From: Asticcacaulis tiandongensis
Lineage (GTDB): Bacteria > Pseudomonadota > Alphaproteobacteria > Caulobacterales > Caulobacteraceae
Assembly (NCBI RefSeq): GCF_006475605.1
Contig: NZ_ML636837.1
Span: 327,468 to 391,467 of the forward strand
DNA: 64,000 nucleotides
Direction of reading: 5' to 3'
The position numbers were made by a program, and so were the translations under genes. This document shows positions 52,432 through 62,681 of the stretch, piece by piece. Positions within the stretch are counted from its first letter, which is position 1. The number at the start of each line of letters is the position of its first letter. The notes under the pieces are model-generated. The model had not been told where the DNA came from and made no database searches. It worked only from the letters and a program-made list of their open reading frames with translations.

Positions 52432-54156
52432 TCAGATCTCAGCCTTAATCTTAAGGTCAACCGCTTTCTGTCGGGCAATCAGCCACAGACAGAGCGCCAC
52501 GGCTATGACACCAATCAGGCTGGTATAGGTAAAGAACAACACATAGCCCGCCCCAAGGGCTTCGCGACTGACCCCCAGACTTTGCGCTCCGTCGGCAAAG
52601 GATATGGCGGGTAAACCCGCAAATAGCCCCTTCAGGCCCGAAGCTATACCGCCGGAATCCGCGCCCTGTGCCGTAACTTCGATAATCTTGCCTGACTGTG
52701 ACGACAACAGCTTGCCCGGCAAGGCATAGAGTGAAGTAAACAGGGCGTATTGTTGCGCCGCATATCCTTTGGAAATCAGCGACGACATATAGGCAATAAG
52801 CACTGTACCGGCGAGACCGCCTGACGCATTATCGATCCCGAGCGCAATGGCAAAGGCCAGAGCATCATTGCCCTGCGTCGCCAGCCAGGCATATCCCATA
52901 TTTGACAAGGCCCCGACCACCGCACCGACAATTAAGGATACCTTCATGCCGAAACGGGCCATGAGATACCCCCCAAGCCCGACACCGGCCATGGTCATGA
53001 CGACACCAAAGATTTTGCGCACCTCGGCAATAACCGGCAGTTCAAAACCCAGATCGACGTAAAAAGCCCCGTTCACATTCAGAAGGAAATCAGCCACGCG
53101 ATACACACAGATCGTCGCCAGTATCAGCCAGGCCAGATTGTCGTAACGCTGGAAAAAGGCGAGGATAGGCACCACAAAGGTCTGGCGCAGATAGGCACCG
53201 GGACGAGTCAGTTTTCCGGGTAGGGGGATACAGGCCAGAGCCATCAATCCCAGCCCGACCGCCACAGCCGGAAACTGCAAAAAGATGCCGGTTTCGCGAC
53301 TTGTCCAGACACTTTTGGCCGCCAAAAACGTCTCTTCTGTACCAAAAAATCCCTTAAAAAGGTCGATATTTGCCGTCAACCCCGCCCCTAAAAGGCAGAT
53401 GGCCAGAAGCATGATCGCCAGACGACCAGCCCATTCGAGGGCTTCCAGTGGTGGATTTTTCGGTGCATCGCCATATTCGATAGGGCGAACCCTGTGCTCG
53501 GCTTCCTTAGGCGCCAATAACACACCAATGACCCCTAACCCCATAAGCGCCGCCATCAGAGCATAGGCAAATCCCCACCCCAAGGTGTCGGCAAGCATCA
53601 GCGGCACAATGCCCGAGACAAAGGGCGCAACGCGCGCGCCCCAGGCATGCATGGTCGCCATAACCCCTTGGCGGGCTTCGGAATCTCCGGCGGTTTCAAT
53701 GCGCCAGGCGTCAATAACAATATCCTGCGTCGCCCCCGCCAGACCGATAATCACCGCCACCAGCGCCATCCACGCCAGATGCTGCTGCGGATTAAGGCTC
53801 GATATGCCCCATAAGCCCAGAATGATCACTATCTGGCTCAGGAGAATCCAGCCCCGCCGGTGCCCGATCATGCGTGTCAGGCCGGGTAAACCCACACGAT
53901 CCAGCACCGGCGCCCAGACAAATTTCAGGCTATAGACAAAAGTGACCAGCGAGAAATAGCTGATCGCCGTCAGGGACAGGTTCTCTGACCTGAGCCAGAC
54001 CGAAAGCGTATCAAAAATCAGGGACAGAGGAAGACCTGAGGAGAATCCCAAGAGGATCATCACCAGCGCCGGACGCTGGAAAAACGGTTTCAGCCGGTCG
54101 CGGCGTGAAACCTTAGGCGTATCCCCTGAGGTAGAGTCTGGGGCGGAATCTGACAT
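52432..54156 (-). CDS. ampG: AmpG family muropeptide transporter
   Basis: 574 residues, a major facilitator superfamily protein with 12-14 membrane segments. The start of the transport core is RPALVMILLGFSSGLPLSLIFDTLSVWLR, and LAGATQDIVIDAWRIE is the typical AmpG helix motif. AmpG imports GlcNAc-anhydromuropeptides for recycling and links to beta-lactamase induction. The C-terminal extension before the last helices (GGIASGLKGLFAGLPAIS) is longer than in E. coli AmpG (about 490). Confidence 0.92.
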   Translation of the reverse strand: MSDSAPDSTSGDTPKVSRRDRLKPFFQRPALVMILLGFSSGLPLSLIFDTLSVWLRSENLSLTAISYFSLVTFVYSLKFVWAPVLDRVGLPGLTRMIGHRRGWILLSQIVIILGLWGISSLNPQQHLAWMALVAVIIGLAGATQDIVIDAWRIETAGDSEARQGVMATMHAWGARVAPFVSGIVPLMLADTLGWGFAYALMAALMGLGVIGVLLAPKEAEHRVRPIEYGDAPKNPPLEALEWAGRLAIMLLAICLLGAGLTANIDLFKGFFGTEETFLAAKSVWTSRETGIFLQFPAVAVGLGLMALACIPLPGKLTRPGAYLRQTFVVPILAFFQRYDNLAWLILATICVYRVADFLLNVNGAFYVDLGFELPVIAEVRKIFGVVMTMAGVGLGGYLMARFGMKVSLIVGAVVGALSNMGYAWLATQGNDALAFAIALGIDNASGGLAGTVLIAYMSSLISKGYAAQQYALFTSLYALPGKLLSSQSGKIIEVTAQGADSGGIASGLKGLFAGLPAISFADGAQSLGVSREALGAGYVLFFTYTSLIGVIAVALCLWLIARQKAVDLKIKAEI

Positions 54157-54202
54157 GTAAAACCCTGATAGCTGTCAACCGGACAGCCTATCTATCGGTT
54201 AT

Positions 54203-55732
54203 TCACGCACTTTGACAATGGGGCTTGGCACGGTTACCGCACCAGCGGGCAATGTGCTGCCGTAAGCTTACCACTTCGATGGGTTTGGTCAGAAAATCAT
54301 TCATGCCTGCCGCCAGACAGGCCCGACGGTCTTCTTCATAGGCATTGGCCGTTAAGGCGATAACCGGCGTTTTAAGTCCCGAAGCCCTTAATTTACGCGT
54401 TGTGCCAATCCCATCAAGACCCGGCAGGCCTAAGTCCATAAACACAAGGTCAAAACTCTGCACCTTAAGGATATCTATCGCTTCCTCACCCGATGAGGCG
54501 CGTTCGACCTGACAGCCTTCACGTTGTAACAATATCTGCGCCAGCATGGCATTGACCGGATTGTCCTCAACCAGAAGCGCACGAACATCCTTGAGTGTCG
54601 TTTCGGTCACCCGCTCATCTTCACTGTCCGGTTTCAGCCTGGCCTTCGACAGAGCCGTGACCCGCTCCTGAACTGAGACCCTTCGCAGCGGTTTAATGAG
54701 ATATCCGGCCCAGCCCATTTCGCGCCATTGCGTAATCTCATCACGCTGTTCAGGGGCCAGCAAGATCAGGCTTCGCCGGTTAGGTGCAGGCACAGGCTCA
54801 GTCAGACTTCTGCGGTCAGCCAGTAAAACCGTAGGGGAATCCTTGCCCCAATTGGTGAGACTCTGCACAAGGCTGATGGGCGCGTGATCGCGCTCCAGAT
54901 GGGTATTTACACCTGCGATAAGAACCGGATTATCGGTCAACAGGGTCACAGCTTCAGGCAGAGCCTCTAAGGTATTTCGAGGTCGCAAACTATAGGGTGC
55001 TCGAAATTCGACGGTAAAATGTGAACCCACCCCCGGTTCGCTGCTTAGGTGCAGGGTCGCCTGCATGGCTTCCACCAGCTTTTTCACCACCACAAGCCCA
55101 AGCCCCGCCCCACCATATTGCGTGGCATGAGAGGAATGAACCTGACCAAAGGCTTCAAAAATACGCTCACGGGCCTCGGCAGGAATACCCTCGCCTGTAT
55201 CGCGCACCCCAAAGCGGATCAGACCTTCGGCTGTCAGGGCGACATCAATGATAACCCCACCACTGCGGGTAAATTTGATGGCATTTCCGGCTAGATTGAA
55301 CAGAATCTGGCGTAACCGGCCCTCATCCGCCTGAATGGAATCAAGCTTCGGATCCAGCCGCCAGACAATTTCAATGCCGTTCTGATAGGCGCGGGGCGAG
55401 AGCAACTCCGCCACACTTTGCAGAAGCGGCTCCAATCTGACCGTATGTGTCTCAAGATTAATATGACCCGCCTCAATGCGCGCATAATCCAGAAGATCAT
55501 TCACCAGCGTCATCAGGTGTTCGCCGGATTCCTGCGCCGTCCCCAGATAGGCTTTTTGTTCATCCGTCAGATGTGTGCGTGTTAGCAGCGACAACATACC
55601 CAGCACACCATTGAGCGGCGTGCGGATTTCATGGCTCATCAGTTTAAAGAAATCTTCACGCGCCCGCAGATTATCCAGCGTCATCTGGGCGTTTGCAGTC
55701 TCAGCATTTATGGGCGTTACCGAAGAGGACAT
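54203..55732 (-). CDS. Cytoplasmic hybrid histidine kinase with two receivers (ShkA-like)
   Basis: 509 residues without membrane segment or PAS domain. The DHp helix has SHEIRTPLNG (H34). The CA domain has the N-box NLAGNAIKF (146-154), DTGEGIP and GGAGLGL. Between about 262 and 360 is a degenerate receiver (VTLLTDNPVLIAGV...LLADRRS...GYLIKPLR) lacking the usual aspartate phosphorylation site. A true receiver (about 383-498) has D433 in FMDLGLPGLDG and K483 in TKPI. This DHp-CA-pseudoREC-REC order matches Caulobacter ShkA, a kinase switched on by cyclic di-GMP bound at the pseudo-receiver. R330 and Y344 show the spacing of the ShkA ligand residues as I remember them. Confidence 0.88.
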   Translation of the reverse strand: MSSSVTPINAETANAQMTLDNLRAREDFFKLMSHEIRTPLNGVLGMLSLLTRTHLTDEQKAYLGTAQESGEHLMTLVNDLLDYARIEAGHINLETHTVRLEPLLQSVAELLSPRAYQNGIEIVWRLDPKLDSIQADEGRLRQILFNLAGNAIKFTRSGGVIIDVALTAEGLIRFGVRDTGEGIPAEARERIFEAFGQVHSSHATQYGGAGLGLVVVKKLVEAMQATLHLSSEPGVGSHFTVEFRAPYSLRPRNTLEALPEAVTLLTDNPVLIAGVNTHLERDHAPISLVQSLTNWGKDSPTVLLADRRSLTEPVPAPNRRSLILLAPEQRDEITQWREMGWAGYLIKPLRRVSVQERVTALSKARLKPDSEDERVTETTLKDVRALLVEDNPVNAMLAQILLQREGCQVERASSGEEAIDILKVQSFDLVFMDLGLPGLDGIGTTRKLRASGLKTPVIALTANAYEEDRRACLAAGMNDFLTKPIEVVSLRQHIARWCGNRAKPHCQSA

Positions 55733-55791
55733 TCTGATCTCTGTCTGTATCTGAGAGGCCTTGTTTTAAACGAAAAACATTAATAAGCCGC

Positions 55792-57369
55792 TCACGAAGC
55801 CGACAGGCTATGCGGTATTTTGTTATTATCCATGCCCTCTTTAGTCGTGGCGCGACGATAAATCAGGGCCTCGGCTATATGGCGTCGTAAAATCGGCGTC
55901 GCCTCTCCGCTCAGAGCGCTTTCAAGGTCAGCAATAGTACGCGCCAGACGTACACAGCGTGTCCAGCCCCGCGCACTAAGACCCGATTGTTGAGCCGCCT
56001 GCATCAGAAGCGTTTTGGCGGCCTCATCCAGAGGCGCGATGCGTTCCAGTGCTGAACCCGACGCCGTCGCATTAATCGCCTGTGAAACCCCTAACCCCAG
56101 AGCGTTCGCACGTTCCGCCTGAAGGCTTCGCGCCGCCGCGACCCGTGCCGCAACCTCGGCTGAACCTTCGGCAGGAGACGGTAAGGCCATATCAGCCACA
56201 GTTACCGGCGGCACATCGATTTGCAGATCAATGCGGTCCATCATTGGGCCGGACACACGGCCCTGATAATCGCGCTGGCATTTTGGGGCTTTACCGCAGG
56301 CCCCCTTGCCTACGCCGCCCATACCGCAACGGCAGGGGTTCATCGCCGCAACAAGCTGCACCCGTGCCGGATAGCGGACATGATGATTGGCGCGGGCGAC
56401 AATAACTTCATGTGTTTCAAGGGGTTGGCGTAGCGCATCCAAGGCTTGGGGGGCATATTCCGGAAGCTCATCCAGGAAGAGTACTCCGTTGTGCGCTAAA
56501 GACACCTCACCCGGTCGGGCGCGTAAACCCCCACCGGTCAGGGCGGCCATACTGGCGGAATGATGCGGGGCACGAAACGGTCGCTCACGCGTCAATTCGC
56601 CTTTTTGCAGCAGGCCTGCCATTGACCATACCTGAGAGGTTTCAAGCAGCTCCGCAGCGGTTAGGGGGGGTAATATTCCAGGCAACCTCTGGGCCATCAT
56701 CGATTTTCCTGATCCGGGAGGGCCGACAAACAACAGGTTATGCCCACCGGCGGCGGCAATTTCGAGCGCCCGTTTGGCCATCTCCTGCCCTTTGACTTCC
56801 TTAAGGTCGGGTGTGTGCGCCGGCGTAATAACTTCGCCCGCCAACGGCGGATTCAATGGCGCATGGCCTTTGAAGTGATTGATCAGGGCAATCAGAGATT
56901 TGGGGGCCAGAATGGATATATCACCTGCCCATGCCGCCTCTGAGCCATTAGCCTCGGGACAAATCAGGCCCATGCCAAAACCAGACGCCGCAATGGCAGC
57001 AGGTAAGGCGCCGCAAACCGGTGCAATCTGGCCATCGAGCTTCAGTTCACCGACACAGACATAGCCGCTCAGGGCATCCTGAGGAATCAGCCCCATCTCC
57101 ACCATAAGTGCTAAGGCAATAGGCAGGTCGTAATGCGACCCTTCCTTGGGCAGATCAGCGGGTGACAGATTGACTACAATGCGTTTGCCGGGAAGGCTCA
57201 GGCCCATACCGGCAAAGGCCCCGCGCACCCGCTCACGGCTTTCGGCCACGGCCTTATCGCCCAGACCCACAACAACAAAGGCAATATTACCGGAGGTAAG
57301 CTGCACCTCGGCTTCTACGCGATGCGCTTCCGCCCCCTCAAAGGCAATGGTCGTGATGCGCGCCGGCAT
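55792..57369 (-). CDS. ComM/YifB family Mg-chelatase-like AAA+ ATPase
   Basis: 525 residues from the ATG at 57369 with GGGGGAAG upstream; a longer frame would add 15 residues. N-terminal LonC-like domain (VVVGLGDKAVAESRERVRGA, NLSPADLPKEGSHYDLPIALA). The AAA+ domain has Walker A GPPGSGKSM (about 214-222), HHSASMAALTGGG and NGVLFLDELPEY. A CxC...C motif (NPCRCGMGGVGKGACGKAPKCQRDY) is typical. ComM is a branch-migration helicase used in natural transformation. It is followed by the hybrid kinase. Confidence 0.9.
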   Translation of the reverse strand: MPARITTIAFEGAEAHRVEAEVQLTSGNIAFVVVGLGDKAVAESRERVRGAFAGMGLSLPGKRIVVNLSPADLPKEGSHYDLPIALALMVEMGLIPQDALSGYVCVGELKLDGQIAPVCGALPAAIAASGFGMGLICPEANGSEAAWAGDISILAPKSLIALINHFKGHAPLNPPLAGEVITPAHTPDLKEVKGQEMAKRALEIAAAGGHNLLFVGPPGSGKSMMAQRLPGILPPLTAAELLETSQVWSMAGLLQKGELTRERPFRAPHHSASMAALTGGGLRARPGEVSLAHNGVLFLDELPEYAPQALDALRQPLETHEVIVARANHHVRYPARVQLVAAMNPCRCGMGGVGKGACGKAPKCQRDYQGRVSGPMMDRIDLQIDVPPVTVADMALPSPAEGSAEVAARVAAARSLQAERANALGLGVSQAINATASGSALERIAPLDEAAKTLLMQAAQQSGLSARGWTRCVRLARTIADLESALSGEATPILRRHIAEALIYRRATTKEGMDNNKIPHSLSAS

Positions 57370-57535
57370 AATGGCTTCCCCCCGCTTAGATAATCCACCC
57401 GTGTTATTATCCACAAGCTAGCGAGAGAAAAAAGACAAATCAAGAACAAAATTAGAACGGATGGCGATCTTATGTGATCACACTCTGATAACATCGCCGC
57501 AATTGTCAAATTATCAGGATTTTTTCCTTTTAATT

Positions 57536-58492
57536 CTATGCCTTATTTGTGGATAATTTCTGTTCTATCGCTTGCCAGAGATGTTCACCCGCGTCGATAT
57601 TTTCAAAGGTCTTAAGCTGAACGGCACCGGTTGGCGAGGTCACATTAATCTCGGTGAGATAGTCGCCGATCACATCCAACCCGACGAACATCAATCCTTT
57701 TTCGCGCAATACCGGCCCGACCTTGGCGCAGATTTCCAGATCACGCTCGGTCAGGGTCGTCGGCACAGCCGTACCCCCTACCCGCAGGTTAGAACGTACC
57801 GCATCTTTTTCCGGTACACGGTTGATCACACCGACCACCTCACCGTCCACCAGAATGATGCGTTTATCGCCTTGAGATACGGCGGGAATATATTTTTGCA
57901 GCACCAGAGGTTCGCGGCTGATGGAGGCATGAAGCTCAATCAGGGCATCGAGATTACGGTCGCCCGCCGTCAATTTGATAATACCTGATCCCGCTGCCCC
58001 ATGCAGCGGCTTAAGGATTACGTCACCATGGCGCGCATGAAAATCACGCAAAGCGACCGGATCGGCACTGATCAGGGTCGGCGGCTGTACGCCCTCAAAA
58101 CGCGTGGCAAAAAGCTTTTCCGGACTGTCGCGCACAGCGGCTGGATCATTGACCACAAGGGTTTTCGGGTGAATGGTCTCAAGGATATAGGTGGCGGTAA
58201 TATAGGCGATATCAAACGGCGGGTCCTGACGCATCAGCACGACATCGATATCTTCACCGAGATTGAGCGTTTCAAATTCACCGGCGGTGACATGGTCGCC
58301 CTGAATATTGCGCAAACTTACCTGACGTGCCCGCGCAAAAACCTTACCGTCTTCAAGCGACAGATGCTGAGGATCATAGGCCCACAACTGGTGTCCGCGT
58401 GCCTGCGCCGCCAACATGAGTAAAAAGGTTGTATCTCCGGCGATATTGATCTTTTCGATTGGGTCCATCTGAACGGCAACGCGTAGCGACAT
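57536..58492 (-). CDS. gshB: Glutathione synthase
   Basis: 318 residues of ATP-grasp fold. It joins gamma-glutamylcysteine and glycine. Motifs: [31 protein letters not shown], the ATP-binding [14 protein letters not shown] loop and [15 protein letters not shown] with metal ligands. It reads leftward toward comM, with a 166-nt gap that contains the palindrome TGTGATCACA (57473-57482). Confidence 0.97.
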   Translation of the reverse strand: MSLRVAVQMDPIEKINIAGDTTFLLMLAAQARGHQLWAYDPQHLSLEDGKVFARARQVSLRNIQGDHVTAGEFETLNLGEDIDVVLMRQDPPFDIAYITATYILETIHPKTLVVNDPAAVRDSPEKLFATRFEGVQPPTLISADPVALRDFHARHGDVILKPLHGAAGSGIIKLTAGDRNLDALIELHASISREPLVLQKYIPAVSQGDKRIILVDGEVVGVINRVPEKDAVRSNLRVGGTAVPTTLTERDLEICAKVGPVLREKGLMFVGLDVIGDYLTEINVTSPTGAVQLKTFENIDAGEHLWQAIEQKLSTNKA

Positions 58493-58564
58493 GAGGCAAC
58501 TTTCTTATTCCAACCGGAGAGATTTTATATGTAGCCCCGAAGCCTGCCGACACAAGGGGTAAGT

Positions 58565-58939
58565 TTACACACCCTCATGAAAGATATTGCGAATATGCCT
58601 GGGCCAGCCGCGTTTCGGCAGCACATAGAGATCGATCTCAAGGTCGAATTTGCGCAAATTCCCGCGTCGCTCAATCAGCTTTAGCGCCGCCTGCCGTAAA
58701 CGTGCCTGTTGTACCGGTCCGGTGGCATGAAGCGCTTCGAGAACACTTCGGCGCTGTTTGACCTCAATCACCGCAAGGCGCTTGCCCTTCTGGGCCAGAA
58801 TATCAATCTCGGCTTCCGGTGTTTTCAGGCGAAACCCCAGAATCCGGTAACCTTTGAGCATCAGGTGAAGAAGTGCGATATATTCGCTGAAATGTCCGCG
58901 CCTGTGGGCCTTAAGACCTGTCGCAGAACGGCTCTTCAT
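58565..58939 (-). CDS. YraN family protein (UPF0102)
   Basis: 124 residues. The restriction-endonuclease-like core has EAEIDILAQKGKRLAVIEVKQR, an E-x-D then E-x-K arrangement. The YraN family is a small endonuclease-like group of unproven function. It overlaps rsmI by 4 nt, a very common bacterial pairing. Confidence 0.93.
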   Translation of the reverse strand: MKSRSATGLKAHRRGHFSEYIALLHLMLKGYRILGFRLKTPEAEIDILAQKGKRLAVIEVKQRRSVLEALHATGPVQQARLRQAALKLIERRGNLRKFDLEIDLYVLPKRGWPRHIRNIFHEGV

Positions 58940-59793
58940 GCCTTCAGTTCCAAAGCGCGTTTATAGACATCTTTACGCGGGAGGTTGAAACGCGCGGCGA
59001 TTTTGGCCGCTGCCTCGGACGGCGGCATATCGGTAAGGGCGGCTTTCAGAGCCTCTTCCAGATCGTTTTCAGATGGTACAGAAGCTTCGGCCGGGCCGAT
59101 CAGGACAACAATTTCCCCCTTTGGTTCCATAAGTGCCGGATTGGTCACCAGTTCACTTAGACGCCCGCGCACACAGGTTTCATAAAGCTTGGTCAGTTCC
59201 CGACACACTGCCGCTTCACGGTCACCGAGAACGGTGAACATGTCCTTCAGGCTGTCATTCAGGCGTGGGCCGGTTTCAAACATCACCACCGTCGCCGCCA
59301 GATGCTGAAAGTCGCTGAAGAAGGTCTGACGTGCCGCCGATTTATTCGGGACAAAACCGGCAAACATGAAGCGGTCCGTAGGTAGACCGGCCAGACACAG
59401 CGCCGCCATCACGGCCGACGCGCCGGGAAGCGGGTGTACCTTTGCGCCAGCCTCAAGCGCTGCATTGACCAGACGAAATCCGGGATCAGAAATCAGCGGC
59501 GTTCCGGCATCCGATACCTGCGCCACCACCGCCCCGCCTTTCAGGCGTTCAACCACCTCTGGTATAACACGCGGCCCCGCATGATCATCGTACCTGAGGA
59601 GGGGTTTTTTAAGGTCATAGGCCGACAAAAGCTTGCCCGTCACCCGCGTATCCTCACACAGGATAATATCTGCGGCCCTGAGCACATCGAGCGCCCGCAA
59701 GGTAATATCCCTCAGATTGCCAATCGGCGTGGCGACAATGTACAGGCCGGATTCGACAGAACGGGGTGAAGGCGCAAACAGGGTTTCAGTCAT
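58936..59793 (-). CDS. rsmI: 16S rRNA (cytidine-1402-2'-O) methyltransferase
   Basis: 285 residues of the tetrapyrrole-methylase fold. Signature stretches: SGLYIVATPIGNLRDITLRAL, ILCEDTRVTG, VAQVSDAGTPLISDPG and PLPGASAVMAAL. It methylates C1402 in the decoding centre of 16S rRNA. It forms an operon with yraN and possibly gshB downstream. Confidence 0.96.
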   Translation of the reverse strand: MTETLFAPSPRSVESGLYIVATPIGNLRDITLRALDVLRAADIILCEDTRVTGKLLSAYDLKKPLLRYDDHAGPRVIPEVVERLKGGAVVAQVSDAGTPLISDPGFRLVNAALEAGAKVHPLPGASAVMAALCLAGLPTDRFMFAGFVPNKSAARQTFFSDFQHLAATVVMFETGPRLNDSLKDMFTVLGDREAAVCRELTKLYETCVRGRLSELVTNPALMEPKGEIVVLIGPAEASVPSENDLEEALKAALTDMPPSEAAAKIAARFNLPRKDVYKRALELKA

Positions 59794-59829
59794 AGGCTAT
59801 CTAAACCGCCACGCCCCTCTTGGAAAAGC

Positions 59830-60447
59830 CTAAATCACACCCAGACAGGTGCGCGTGATCTGCTTACGGACATTTTCGCTCAGGCGCACACCAGTGACTT
59901 GCCAATCGAGCAGGTTGGTACGCGAAATCATCAGATAGTGGGAGTCTTTACCATTCTGCCGGATCAGGTACTGACGGGTGTTGAGCGCGCCATAATGGAT
60001 GCGCGGATCAGGCTTGAAACCGGAGGTCACCGGTTCAGGCTTCAGGGAACGGATCAGGGTCGAAAAACCCTTGGGCTCCCCTAATGTCTGGGCACACAAA
60101 TGCAGATCAAGCGGTGCAGAGGCTTCGACAACCGGCGCCACCTCATCGCCCATACCGACAAGGTTTTTGCTCTTGTCCCACAGGTTTTTAAACACGCCCT
60201 TTTTCGGGGCGCTTTCCTGAACCGTAAGCACCGGCGCTTCGATCAGCCCCTCACTGTCACGATACAGACGATCGGTTATGGCGCTGGATTTGATGAGGGC
60301 AGACAGCTCCGACGTTCGGCCCGCTTCAGCGTGACGGATAACGTCTCTGGCCACGGTCTGGGCGCGGTAAACATCATAACAGACGACACCACCGACCATA
60401 ACCACAAGCACCCCAAGCCCTATCAGGCGACCGCGCCATCTGCTCAT
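59830..60447 (-). CDS. Membrane-anchored protein of unknown function
   Basis: 205 residues. One N-terminal membrane anchor (LIGLGVLVVMVGGVVCYDVY, about 8-27) is followed by a helical stretch (RDVIRHAEAGRTSELSALI) that recalls DUF2939 proteins, but I am not sure. The C-terminal half has PRIHYGALNTRQYLIRQNG and LDWQVTGVRL, beta-like. Probably periplasmic. It lies between kup and rsmI in the same direction. Confidence 0.65.
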   Translation of the reverse strand: MSRWRGRLIGLGVLVVMVGGVVCYDVYRAQTVARDVIRHAEAGRTSELSALIKSSAITDRLYRDSEGLIEAPVLTVQESAPKKGVFKNLWDKSKNLVGMGDEVAPVVEASAPLDLHLCAQTLGEPKGFSTLIRSLKPEPVTSGFKPDPRIHYGALNTRQYLIRQNGKDSHYLMISRTNLLDWQVTGVRLSENVRKQITRTCLGVI

Positions 60448-60505
60448 GCCAAATCCCTCCGCATGCTCCGTATCCTAAGGCATAATTCGGTAAAACTATG
60501 ACCGC

Positions 60506-62521
60506 CTATACCGATACCTGCGTCCCCATCTCAACCACGCGGCCCGGCGGAATATGGAAGAAGTCCGTCGGATTGGCGGCATTACGCATCAGGAAAATAA
60601 ACAGCTTGTCCTGCCACAGAGGCATACCGGAATTGGCCGCCGGTACCACAGAACGCCGCCCGAGGAAGAAGCTGGTGGCCATGATGTCGAATTTCAGTCC
60701 CTGCTTGCGGCATAGGCCTAATGCCTTTGGCAGGTTCGGGCTTTCCATAAAGCCGTAATTGATGCTGACCTTTTTGAAATCCTCATCCAGACGCTCAATC
60801 ATTACGCGCTCGGATTCATGTACGCGCGGCACATTGAGCGTCTTGACCGACAGGATAATGTTTTTCTCATGCAGCACCTTATTGTGTTTAAGGTTGTGCA
60901 TCAGAGCCACCGGTGCCGCCTCAGAATCCGAGGTCAGGAAAATGGCCGTACCCGCAACCCTGTGGGGGGGACGGCTTTTGAGCATTTCCACCAGATCGGT
61001 AAGCAGGACACTCTCTTTACGCGCCTTGTCAAACAGGATTTGCGAGCCACGCACCCATGTCGCCATAATGGTGAACAGGCCTGCGCCAATCAGGATCGGT
61101 AACCAGCCACCAGAGAAAAAGCGCAACGAATTGGCCGTCAGGAAGGCCATATCCAGCAGCAGGAACGGAATCATAAAGGCCAGTACCTTTGCCCAGTTCC
61201 ATTTCCACATCTGGCGCATGACAATAACCGCCATCAGGGTAGTCACCGCCATGGTGCCACAGACCGCCAGCCCATAGGCATGGGCCAGAGCTGAGGATGT
61301 CTGGAACCCGACCATGACCACCAGAACACCGACCAGCAGCATGGTATTGAGCTGCGGCACATAAATTTGACCCGACTGTGTTTCGGAAGTCCGCAACACC
61401 GTAAGGCGTGGTAACAGACCCAGCTGAATGGCCTGCTGCGTCAGGGAAAAGGCACCGGTAATCACTGCCTGTGACGCAACCACAGTCGCCAGACCGGCAA
61501 ACAGAACCAGAGGTAAGCGCAAGGACAGTGGTGCCATTTCAAAGAACCAGTTTCGTTCCTCAAAGGCAATGCCACTGAGTTCAGACTGGATCAGGACGTC
61601 AAAGGCAAAGGCCCCCTGCCCCAGATAGTTCAGCACCAGACAAGGCAGGACAAAGAACGTCCAGGCCGCCTGAATCGGCCAGCGTCCGAAATGACCCATA
61701 TCCATGGTCAGAGCTTCGGCCCCGGTGACGGTCAGAAACACCGCCCCCATGACCAGAAAACCAGCCAGACTATGTTCGGCCAGAAACTTCACGGCATAAT
61801 AGGGATTAAACGCCAGAAGGATTTGCGGCTGATCAATCAGCTTATAGACCCCTAAAGCCCCCATTATCGCAAACCACAGAATGCAGACCGGTGCGAAAAA
61901 GAAGCCCACCTTGGCGGTGCCACGGCTTTGGATCATAAACAGAGAAATCAGCAAGGCACCGGCAATCAGCAGCACGACCTGACCATTAATAGCATGTTCA
62001 AGCGCCGGAATGGTTCTCAGGCCCTCAACAGCCGCCATAACGGACATGGCCGGTGTAATAACCGCATCGCCATAGAACAGAGCCGCCCCTATGACCCCCA
62101 GAATAAAAATAATGCGTGTCCGTTTGCCCAGTGCCCGTTGCGCCAGAGCCATCAATGACAGGACGCCGCCTTCACCATTATTGTCGGCGCGCATGATGAA
62201 AAAGACATATTTCACCGTCACAACCAGTATCAGCGCCCACAGCGCCAGAGACACGACGCCAAGGATTTCGGCACGCGTCACGCCGTCTGTGGCCGCAATA
62301 TGCAGGGCTTCCTTGAAGGCATAGAGCGGACTGGTGCCAATGTCACCAAACACCACCCCCATAGACCCAAACGCCAGCACCCAGAATCCGGCACCACCGG
62401 ATTTATGGGTACCGTGAGGGGGCTGATGGGGAGGGGTCGGAGCGCTGGCGCCATCTATGAGGTCCGCTGCCGACGAAACTTCAGGCGCATTAGGGGGCGT
62501 ATCAGGGGTAACGCCAGTCAT
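60506..62521 (-). CDS. kup: Potassium uptake protein Kup
   Basis: 671 residues from the ATG at 62521, which has AGGAGAG upstream; a longer frame would add 9 residues. A Pro/His-rich cytosolic leader (about 1-42) precedes twelve membrane segments. The signature is GVVFGDIGTSPLYAFKEAL, and later GDAVITPAMSVMAAVEG. The C-terminal part is cytosolic. Kup is a proton-coupled K+ importer. Confidence 0.96.
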   Translation of the reverse strand: MTGVTPDTPPNAPEVSSAADLIDGASAPTPPHQPPHGTHKSGGAGFWVLAFGSMGVVFGDIGTSPLYAFKEALHIAATDGVTRAEILGVVSLALWALILVVTVKYVFFIMRADNNGEGGVLSLMALAQRALGKRTRIIFILGVIGAALFYGDAVITPAMSVMAAVEGLRTIPALEHAINGQVVLLIAGALLISLFMIQSRGTAKVGFFFAPVCILWFAIMGALGVYKLIDQPQILLAFNPYYAVKFLAEHSLAGFLVMGAVFLTVTGAEALTMDMGHFGRWPIQAAWTFFVLPCLVLNYLGQGAFAFDVLIQSELSGIAFEERNWFFEMAPLSLRLPLVLFAGLATVVASQAVITGAFSLTQQAIQLGLLPRLTVLRTSETQSGQIYVPQLNTMLLVGVLVVMVGFQTSSALAHAYGLAVCGTMAVTTLMAVIVMRQMWKWNWAKVLAFMIPFLLLDMAFLTANSLRFFSGGWLPILIGAGLFTIMATWVRGSQILFDKARKESVLLTDLVEMLKSRPPHRVAGTAIFLTSDSEAAPVALMHNLKHNKVLHEKNIILSVKTLNVPRVHESERVMIERLDEDFKKVSINYGFMESPNLPKALGLCRKQGLKFDIMATSFFLGRRSVVPAANSGMPLWQDKLFIFLMRNAANPTDFFHIPPGRVVEMGTQVSV

Positions 62522-62681
62522 ATAAACTCTCCTGAAGACCAGACACACAGGATATCAACGGGGTCTTCGCTTGAACGCGGCGCTCCATACGCCCATTTAT
62601 AGGGGGTTTCAACCTCAAAGCTGTGACGGATGTGACCTGCCCCTAGGAATGCTCATCAAAATACCTTAACAATAAACCGAT

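Noticed and set aside
57473-57482. TGTGATCACA palindrome between comM and gshB
   Set aside because: It resembles half of a CRP/FNR site, but the arms lack the 6-nt or 4-nt spacer these factors need; not enough to call an operator.
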